From Chromatiales bacterium (GTDB lineage Bacteria; Pseudomonadota; Gammaproteobacteria; Xanthomonadales; SZUA-36), in contig JAHEFS010000004.1 in NCBI GenBank assembly GCA_024640045.1, positions 1 through 64,000 of the forward strand: DNA of 64,000 bases, given 5' to 3'. The position numbers and the translations under genes are program-made. Below the pieces are notes generated by a model. That model saw only the letters and a program-made list of their open reading frames with translations, was not told the DNA's origin and made no database searches. This document shows positions 55,434 to 64,000 of the stretch, in pieces; position 1 is the first letter of the stretch, and the number at the start of each line of letters is the position of its first letter.

Positions 55434-56661
55434 GAATCTCGGCCTCCGGATCACGGAGTTCATCCTGCTCGCCCATGGGTTCCTCGCCCTCGCCTGGAAC
55501 CGGGGGCGCCAACATGCGCTCAAGCCGTTTTTCGAGATAGCCATTTTCAGGATCGATCGCCATCACCGCCCGCAAATATGGCTCTCGAGCACCGGGTTCG
55601 GACGGCACGTCCAGACGCTTATCGCCATACCCGGCCACCGCCTGTGATCCGCTGATCTCGAGAAATGCATCGTGGCCGCCGTAATAGGCTGCAATACCCG
55701 TGTCATTGGCAATCACGCGTCCTTCGAAGCGCGGCCATACCACACCCCCCGTCGGCGAATGACCGATCACAATGCGAGTGGCCTGGTATCGTTCAAGGAT
55801 GGCATCAACGACCGGCCGGAGCGAGTCTTCATCGTCCTGGGCCAGCCCACGGTACCAAAGCGGCCCTTCCGGATCTTCGATCATCCCGGGGTTCTGGCCA
55901 TCGAAATTTTCGAGTTCGGCGTGCGCGCGTTCTGAAAACTCGGCCAGGCTCAATTGACAGTATTTGGCGCTCAGGCCACCGTGCACGAACAGGGTATCGT
56001 TGATCTTCAGAACCACCGGGTTGCCCAGCAACCAGCGGCCGTATTCGCCGGAGGGCACCCAGGCCGTGCGGTGCTCCACCCATCCGAGGGGAAACTGCTT
56101 CTCCCAGTCAGCCCGGTACAGCGCCAGATCCAGGGCGGCAAATTCTTCGGGCCTGGATTGCTGTAGGCGTTGCAGCGTGTACTCCCACTGTCGCTCTCTC
56201 AATGCCTCGGAGTCACGACCCACAAAATGCTCGTATTCACCCTCGTGCACGTAGCGTAAATCGCCGTAGGAATTCATGGCTTCGTGATTGCCAATCAAGG
56301 TATGGACCCCGCCTCCTTTGCGGCGGGACTGCTTCTTGAGATCTTCCAGGCTTTCCAGGATCGCAATGCTGTCCGGGCCGCGATCGGTGATATCGCCGGT
56401 CTGCACCAGGTGGGTACTGCCGCCGATCCACTTGCCCCGTTCATTGATTAACCCAGCGTCTCGAAGCACCTTGCGGTATTGCGCGTAATCGCCATGCAGG
56501 TCGCCGACGGCCACGATCCTTTCAACCCCTTCCCACTGATAGTCGTTGACCTGCTTACCCTTTCCCCAGGCCGGCAAGGCCAGCAACAGGCACAAAATAA
56601 ACAGGCCTGGACCGGCCCAACCGCTGAATGGCGTTGCGGATAAAAACTGCTTGACGAACAT
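55411..56661 (-). CDS. Secreted metallophosphoesterase (PPP / Shewanella-like phosphatase type)
   Basis: VAVGDLHGDYAQYRKVL; QTGDITDRGPDSIAIL; LIGNHEAMNSYGD; IGHSPTGGVVWP; N-terminal signal. Confidence 0.9.
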   Translation of the reverse strand: MFVKQFLSATPFSGWAGPGLFILCLLLALPAWGKGKQVNDYQWEGVERIVAVGDLHGDYAQYRKVLRDAGLINERGKWIGGSTHLVQTGDITDRGPDSIAILESLEDLKKQSRRKGGGVHTLIGNHEAMNSYGDLRYVHEGEYEHFVGRDSEALRERQWEYTLQRLQQSRPEEFAALDLALYRADWEKQFPLGWVEHRTAWVPSGEYGRWLLGNPVVLKINDTLFVHGGLSAKYCQLSLAEFSERAHAELENFDGQNPGMIEDPEGPLWYRGLAQDDEDSLRPVVDAILERYQATRIVIGHSPTGGVVWPRFEGRVIANDTGIAAYYGGHDAFLEISGSQAVAGYGDKRLDVPSEPGAREPYLRAVMAIDPENGYLEKRLERMLAPPVPGEGEEPMGEQDELRDPEAEILSPDICR

Positions 56662-56863
56662 TCGCGAAATCTCCCTGCCCTCGATGCTAAGGTTGGGCAA
56701 ACATCCCCCAGTGAAGTTCACCCGAATGTTTTTTGCCCGATTTCAGCCAAGAGTACCGAAATTGAGGGCCAGTGTCGCCAAGTCATGATCCGGCCAACGG
56801 CCCCTGTTGGGATCGAGGCGTCGAAACGACTACACTGCCCCTCTTTTCCATTGGAAAATAGAA

Positions 56864-59602
56864 ATGCGAACAGGCATTTTATTGCTGATCTTATTGACTG
56901 CCTTGCTGGGCGGCTGTGGCAACTCGGACCCTGGCCCGGCGGCGAACCCGACAACCGAAAAGGCGCCTGCAGCGCCGGAATCAGCCTCTGCAACCATCCC
57001 GCTTGGTCGTCTCCCCACCCACGTCCAGCCAGAGCAATATCGACTCGAACTGACCATCCTGCCGGAATTGACCCATTTTTCCGGTATTGCAGAAATTGAG
57101 CTGAACATCAGCGAGTCCGTAGACCATTTTTACCTGCATGGACGGTTTTTCGAAGAAACCCAGGTCAGCCTCAAGCTGGAGAACGGCGAATCGCTGGTGG
57201 GTGAATATTTGCAGGTGGACGACTCCGGTGTGGCGCGCATCAAGCTACCGCGATCGATTTCAGGTTCGGCCACCCTGCGCATCGCCTACTCGGCGCCTTT
57301 CAACCAGTCCCTGGAAGGTCTTTACAAGGTGAGTGCCGGAGGACAGGACTATGCCTTCACCCAGTTTGAAGCCATTTCGGCCCGTGAGGCTTTTCCAGGG
57401 TGGGACGAACCCGCTTTCAAGGTGCCGTTCGATGTCAGCCTGATCGTCCATGCGGAGCACGTTGCGATCGCCAACACGCCGCAGGTCAGAGAGTCAGAAG
57501 TCGAAGGCAGTCTCAAGCGTATTGATTTCGCCACCAGCAAACCGTTGCCGACCTACCTGGTGGCTTTCGCGGTAGGGCCACTGGACGTGGTGGAGGGTGA
57601 GACCCTGCCGCCCACTGCGGTCCGGGATCGCTCGGTGCCATTGCGCGGCGTCGCCGTGGCCGGTCGCGGCCCAGAGTTGCAGTTTGCACTGGAAAATACG
57701 CGAGGAATCCTCGAAGCGCTGGAGGCCTATTTTGGAACCCCCTACCCTTACGCCAAGCTTGACCTGATCGCGGTACCGGATTTTGGCGCAGGCGCGATGG
57801 AAAACGCCGGCGCCATCACCTACCGTGACTCGCTTCTGCTGGTCGATCACCGGGCAAAACCCCAGATCAAACGGCGGTACTTCGAAGTCCATGCCCACGA
57901 ACTGGCGCATCAGTGGTTCGGCAACCTGGTGACGCCCCAGTGGTGGAACGACATCTGGTTGAATGAATCCTTCGCCACCTGGATGGCCTACGCGGCGCTG
58001 GATATCTGGCAACCCGAAGGGCAATACCGGCGCGACCTGGCAGACAGCGCTCGCAGGGTCATGGATCGGGATGCACTGATCTCAGCCCGACAGATTCGGC
58101 AACCCGTCAACAGCAACCACGATATCGCCAATGCCTTTGACGGCATCACCTATAGTAAAGGCGGCGCCGTGTTGTCCATGTACGAATCTTTCCTCGGCCG
58201 TGACGCATTCCGTGCGGGCGTACAGGAGTACATGCAACGCCACGCATGGAAAACGGCGACAGCGGATGACTTCATCCATGCGCTCGCCAGCCAGTCGACC
58301 ACCCACCAACCGGAAGAGGTTGCCCGGGCTTTCAGCACCTTTCTCGAGCAGCCAGGGCTACCGATGATTCAGGCGCGATTGAATTGCGAGACTGGAACGC
58401 CGCGCGTGGCATTGGAACAATCAAGGTACCTGCCCCTGGGATCCGGCGGCTCCAGCATTCAGCAATGGGAATTACCTTTATGCCTGAAATATGGCCGCAG
58501 CGGCTCGAGCATCACGCAATGCCTGTTGCTTCGAGAGCCTTCCGCCGAGATCGAACTGACCGGCGGCGCGTGTCCGGATTTTGTCATGCCCAATGCCGGG
58601 GGTGCGGGCTATTACCGCTGGAATCTGGACCAGGCTGGCTGGCAAAACCTGCTGGCAGCTCGCGACCAGCTGAGCATCGAGGAAATGATGTCTGTCACTG
58701 CCAGCCTGGACGGCTCCTTCAGCGCCGGCACCATCGATGTGGGCACCTATCTGCAGGTCGCCAGGCGCCTGTCCGGCGATGATAACTACCTGGTGGCAAC
58801 TGCGCCCATCAGGCAGCTCGAGTTTATCTATGACTACCTGGCCGACGCGCAGCAGCAAGAAGCCTTGGCCCTTGAATACGCAGACATCTACTCGGGCACC
58901 CTGGACAAGGCCGGCCTGGCGGAACCGGGCAATAATGAAGAAGCGGAGATGCAGGCCCTGGTGACCGAGTTTGTGGCAATCCGCGCCGGTCTGCCGGAAC
59001 TGCGCGAGGCACTGAAAGCGATGGCCTGGCGCTACGTCGGCTACCCTCAACAACCCGGTGTTTATCCGGAGGATCTCAACGACAACCTGCTCGCAACGGC
59101 TCTGGTTATTGCGGTTCAGGAGGACAGCCCCGATTCCGCCTTCGCACACCACCTCGAATCGGTGCTGCAGAAAACCGATAATGCGATTTTTCGCGCCCGG
59201 GCACTGGATGCACTGGGCTATACGACGCAGGACGATTACCGTTCCATCCTACTCACACTCAGCCTGTCGCCCGACCTGCGCGACAACGAATTCTACCTGC
59301 CGATTTCCCGCCTGATGGCGGAAGCATCGACCCGTGAGGCTACCTGGGCCTGGGTCAGGGAGAACCTGGACGCGCTGGTCGAACGTTTGCCGGAATGGAG
59401 CAAGGGACGCGCCAGCAGCTACGGGAGTCAATTTTGTGACGCCCGGCACCGGGCAGAGGTCGAAGCCTTCTTCCAGCCCCTGGTCGGCGAATTGCAGGGC
59501 GGGCCGAGAACGCTGGCGACCACCCTGGAAACCATCGACCTGTGCATCGCCAAAACCCAGCATCACCGACCTGGCCTGCAGGAACACCTGGCAAACCCGT
59601 AA
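56864..59602 (+). CDS. M1 family aminopeptidase lipoprotein
   Basis: Lipobox LLGGCGN; GAMENAGAITYRD; VHAHELAHQWFGNLVTPQWWNDIWLNESFATWM. Confidence 0.96.
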   Translation: MRTGILLLILLTALLGGCGNSDPGPAANPTTEKAPAAPESASATIPLGRLPTHVQPEQYRLELTILPELTHFSGIAEIELNISESVDHFYLHGRFFEETQVSLKLENGESLVGEYLQVDDSGVARIKLPRSISGSATLRIAYSAPFNQSLEGLYKVSAGGQDYAFTQFEAISAREAFPGWDEPAFKVPFDVSLIVHAEHVAIANTPQVRESEVEGSLKRIDFATSKPLPTYLVAFAVGPLDVVEGETLPPTAVRDRSVPLRGVAVAGRGPELQFALENTRGILEALEAYFGTPYPYAKLDLIAVPDFGAGAMENAGAITYRDSLLLVDHRAKPQIKRRYFEVHAHELAHQWFGNLVTPQWWNDIWLNESFATWMAYAALDIWQPEGQYRRDLADSARRVMDRDALISARQIRQPVNSNHDIANAFDGITYSKGGAVLSMYESFLGRDAFRAGVQEYMQRHAWKTATADDFIHALASQSTTHQPEEVARAFSTFLEQPGLPMIQARLNCETGTPRVALEQSRYLPLGSGGSSIQQWELPLCLKYGRSGSSITQCLLLREPSAEIELTGGACPDFVMPNAGGAGYYRWNLDQAGWQNLLAARDQLSIEEMMSVTASLDGSFSAGTIDVGTYLQVARRLSGDDNYLVATAPIRQLEFIYDYLADAQQQEALALEYADIYSGTLDKAGLAEPGNNEEAEMQALVTEFVAIRAGLPELREALKAMAWRYVGYPQQPGVYPEDLNDNLLATALVIAVQEDSPDSAFAHHLESVLQKTDNAIFRARALDALGYTTQDDYRSILLTLSLSPDLRDNEFYLPISRLMAEASTREATWAWVRENLDALVERLPEWSKGRASSYGSQFCDARHRAEVEAFFQPLVGELQGGPRTLATTLETIDLCIAKTQHHRPGLQEHLANP

Positions 59603-59637
59603 GTTTTTGGACGGACCCTTCCGGCCCAACCCTTGGC

Positions 59638-61032
<1,395 letters not shown>

Positions 61033-61211
61033 TCATCTGTCCAGGTTCGCTGGCGGTGATCCGGGTACACGACAGAAGCCCCACCATGCAAACCACAGTG
61101 GCATTTCATCCCTTGCTGAGCTGGCGCTGGCAAGTGGCCATCGAAAAATAGCCGCGGCCCCGCGGACGCTGGACCACATCCCCATTACACCGCTTTCCCG
61201 GGAGGGCGGTC

Positions 61212-61225
61212 CTGATCTGCGTCAA
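61212..61225. promoter_or_regulatory. Candidate FNR/DNR-type box ctgatctgcgtcaa
   Basis: Matches TTGAT-N4-ATCAA at 8 of 10 specified positions; lies in the divergent region between the lyase and the DUF3313 gene. Confidence 0.35.
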
Positions 61226-61371
61226 ACGGCCGCGGCACGGCACCTGCGCTAAGACAGGCCCCGCCGGGAACCTGCGCTCGCCTGGCTTGTCAGAGAATTG
61301 CGACAGTCCCGGTCCAATGACATGTCAGTATTACGATCGCCGGATTTCCTGGTTCTGAATGGAGTTATCGA

Positions 61372-62052
61372 ATGAGACATCAAACGCTACTTTCCGCCCT
61401 CACTGCCTTGTTGTTGGGCCTTGGCCTCAACACCTCAATTCTGGCCGCGGACGAGCTGCCGGAAATCACTGAAGATGGCCTGCACAAGATGAAAGACACC
61501 AACCTCGGCCTGGTGTATGCCGACCCCGAGGCTGACCTGAGCGTTTACAACCGGATCAAGTTGCTGGATGCGTCGGTCGCATTCAAAAAGAACTGGCAAC
61601 GTGACCAGAACCGCAGCTACGCGCACAAGGTACGTCCCAACGACATGGAGCGCATCAAGGGGGATGTGGCCAGGCTGTTTCGCGAAGTTTTCACCGAAGA
61701 ACTGACCGAAGGTGGTTACGAATTGACCGAGGAAACAGGTGAAGACGTTTTGTTGGTACGACCGGCCATCATCAACCTCGATGTCACTGCACCGGACGTC
61801 AGTTCAGCCACTCGCGGCTACCAGTTCTCAGAATCTGCTGGAGAAATGACGTTGTACGTCGAACTATTCGACTCGGAAACAGGTGCCATCATCGCCAAGG
61901 CAATGGACCGTAAACGCGACCGTGAACGCGGTTACATGCAGTGGCAGACTCGCGTCACCAATACAGCGGCGGCCAAACGCATACTCAAGAGTTGGGCCAA
62001 AACCCTGCGCGATGGCCTGGACGAAGCACGGGCGGTCGCTTCCAAAAACTAG
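61372..62052 (+). CDS. DUF3313 family exported protein
   Basis: Signal peptide; LVYADPEADLSVYNRIKLLDASVAFKKNWQRDQNR; VLLVRPAIINLDVTAPD. Confidence 0.85.
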   Translation: MRHQTLLSALTALLLGLGLNTSILAADELPEITEDGLHKMKDTNLGLVYADPEADLSVYNRIKLLDASVAFKKNWQRDQNRSYAHKVRPNDMERIKGDVARLFREVFTEELTEGGYELTEETGEDVLLVRPAIINLDVTAPDVSSATRGYQFSESAGEMTLYVELFDSETGAIIAKAMDRKRDRERGYMQWQTRVTNTAAAKRILKSWAKTLRDGLDEARAVASKN

Positions 62053-62075
62053 CGCGCGCAATCCCCATGGACTGC

Positions 62076-62103
62076 AAAACCCGGCCACCTGGCCGGGTTT
62101 TTT
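62076..62103 (+). terminator. Intrinsic terminator
   Basis: aaaacccggcca-cc-tggccgggtttttt, perfect GC stem plus T-tract, just after DUF3313 stop. Confidence 0.92.
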
Positions 62104-62110
62104 GTGGGTT

Positions 62111-62302
62111 TTAAGGCGCCGGGTGGTCGACTTGCAGTTGACGAGCCAGCGACCAGGCCATGGCCAGGCCCACCGCCAGCAGCGGCAATGAAACCACCAG
62201 GGTCGCAGTCTGCACCACCTTCAGTCCGCCGATGAACAACAGGGTCAACGGCAGTACGGCCAGCGCACAAGCCCAGAAAACACGGTGCCAGCGGACCGGC
62301 CC
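62111..62302 (-). pseudogene. C-terminal remnant of a BCCT-type transporter
   Basis: Frame reads PVRWHRVFWACALAVLPLTLLFIGGLKVVQTATLVVSLPLLAVGLAMAWSLARQLQVDHPAP* with no upstream transporter sequence. Confidence 0.65.
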
Positions 62303-63122
62303 GTTTCCTGCTCTTCCGCCAGTGTGCGGCGTTTACCCAGGCCCGACGGAGGGCTCTGGGCGATGACCCGCCGGTACAGGGCGGCCTCGGCGATTTCATG
62401 AACAACGAAGTCCCCGATGTTTCCGGCGCCCGAGGACTCCCCCATCACAGTGATATTTTCGGGGTCGCCTCCAAATGAAGATATGTGCTTACGCACCCAT
62501 TCCAGTGCGGTCCACGTATCCAGCCAACCAAAATTCGCCACCGGCTCACCCGGACCGTTATTCAGCGCCGGGTGTGAAAAAAACCGAACAGGCCTACCCG
62601 GTAAGTGATGCTGACTACCACAACACCCCTGGCCACGAGCCGCTCGCCGAGGTAATTCGGCTCATAGGACCAACCGCCGGCGTTGCTGCCGCCGTGGACC
62701 CAGACCATCACCGGCAGACCGGGCCCGGGCTCCAGGTTGGGTGACCAGACATTGAGGTACAGGCAGTCTTCACTGACCCCATTGAACTGGCCCACGCCTG
62801 AGGAATCCGCTCCGAAATCGCGGGCAACCCCTGCATACCATCGGCTCATGTGGTTGCCCTGCATGCAAGCAGGGGCAAAGTCTGTGGCGCTTTGCGGGCC
62901 TTGCCTTGGCGAATGGGCAACCGGAGCGCGCCAGCGTAAATCGCCCACCGGCGGTGCGGCAAAAGGCACCCCCTTGAAAGATGCGATATTGCCTTGGTCG
63001 CCTTCCCAGAGTCCCTGCAATAATTCCCCGTTGGCACTTACCTGCGGCACCGAGGCTTGCGCACTGGCACCCGTGCCCGCCAGCACCAGCAAGAGCAGAC
63101 CCCACACGCAACGAAGCTTCAC
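62303..63122 (-). pseudogene. Type-B carboxylesterase, frameshifted and 3'-truncated
   Basis: FKGVPFAAPPVGDLRWRAP; SEDCLYLNVWSP; VMVWVHGG; frameshift at homopolymer 62577..62583; continues as NFGWLDTWTALEWVRKHISSFGGDPENITVMGESSGAG then stops matching. Confidence 0.8.
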
Positions 63123-64000
63123 GCGACCTCGAGCACCACGGAACCCCGAACGCCCCCCTGCTCGATCAACTCGTGCGCCGTGGCAATGTCGGCCAGCGGC
63201 AGGCGATGCGCCACGCGGTGCTTCAACCAGCCGGCATGCATGGCCATATCGATATCGTGCATGGCTTCCATCTTGGCGCTTTCCGGCATGTCGTAGACAA
63301 TGACCAGTCGCACCATGAGGTCCAGGTACATCATGCGATAGAACGGTATCCTTGGCTGCGGGTCGCTCATCGAAGCGTAAGTGGCGATGGTTCCACCGGT
63401 ACGGATGAGATGCAGGGATTCATCGACATTTGCGCCGAAATCCACCTCGACGACCCGGTGCGCCTTTTCCCCGCCATTGAGTTCCTGTGCCTGTTTCGCC
63501 CAGCCCGGTTCATGATGGTTGACCACGATCTCAGCACCGGCCTGGCGGCAGGTTTCCGCATCAGTGTCATTACTCGCGGTGGCGATGACCATCGCCCCGG
63601 CACGGGAAGCCCACTGAATTGCGTAATGCCCGACCCGACCTGCTCCACCCGTAACCAGTACCGTCTTTCCATAAACCGGACCATCGGCGAACACGCATCG
63701 ATGAGCTGTCATGGCCGGGATACCCAGGCAGGCGCCTGCATCGAACCCGGCAGAGTCCGGCAGGGGTGCGGCGCGTGCGCTCTCGATCGTAACGTACTGC
63801 GCGGCCGTGCCGAAACGGCGGGCGTGCTGCGCCTGGTATACCCAGACCCGCTCGCCAACACGGCCGGCGTGGACATCCTCACCCACTGCCTCGATCACTC
63901 CGGCTCCGTCGCTGTGAGGGACGATGTAACCTGCATCCAGTAACCCCGGCATCGATCCGGCACGCTTGCGAACATCGGACGGATTCACCGCACTGGTCTG
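63119..64000 (-). CDS. NADPH:quinone reductase / zinc-type alcohol dehydrogenase-like MDR protein (5' end beyond window)
   Basis: SAVNPSDVRKRAGSMP...VPHSDGAGVIEAVG; VLVTGGAGRVGHYAIQWASRAGA; open to the window edge; the track 'M' is an internal GTG. Confidence 0.9.
   Translation of the reverse strand, partial: QTSAVNPSDVRKRAGSMPGLLDAGYIVPHSDGAGVIEAVGEDVHAGRVGERVWVYQAQHARRFGTAAQYVTIESARAAPLPDSAGFDAGACLGIPAMTAHRCVFADGPVYGKTVLVTGGAGRVGHYAIQWASRAGAMVIATASNDTDAETCRQAGAEIVVNHHEPGWAKQAQELNGGEKAHRVVEVDFGANVDESLHLIRTGGTIATYASMSDPQPRIPFYRMMYLDLMVRLVIVYDMPESAKMEAMHDIDMAMHAGWLKHRVAHRLPLADIATAHELIEQGGVRGSVVLEVA

Overview
The window reads as a chromosomal segment of a GC-rich gammaproteobacterium. It is dominated by conserved housekeeping blocks: tuf plus a Thr/Gly/Tyr tRNA cluster; ychF-pth-rplY-prs-tRNA-Gln-ispE-lolB; hemA-prfA; corC-ybeY-phoH-miaB; tdh/kbl; glmM-folP-ftsH-rlmE; surE-pcm-yqaA-nlpD-rpoS; sspAB-petABC; dcd-apbC-metG; rsxABCDGE-nth. 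I see no rRNA, CRISPR array, prophage or IS element. The most interesting locus is 46138..48915, just downstream of nth. It is a four-gene HvfABCD-type MNIO (DUF692) RiPP operon. Its exported precursor has nine EGKCG motifs plus one terminal EGTCG, and every Cys lies in such a motif. It is followed by the DUF692 enzyme, a DUF2063 partner and a DoxX membrane protein, and is probably a copper-binding 'oxazolin/bufferin'-like peptide system. Other points of interest are a sirtuin with a degenerate zinc ribbon, a tryptophanase-family lyase carrying tyrosine phenol-lyase signature residues, a secreted CotH-kinase-like protein convergent with a secreted PPP-family phosphatase, an orphan HyuB coupled to purE, and a decayed carboxylesterase fused to a BCCT-transporter remnant. 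All family calls come from reading the sequence; no database search was run.
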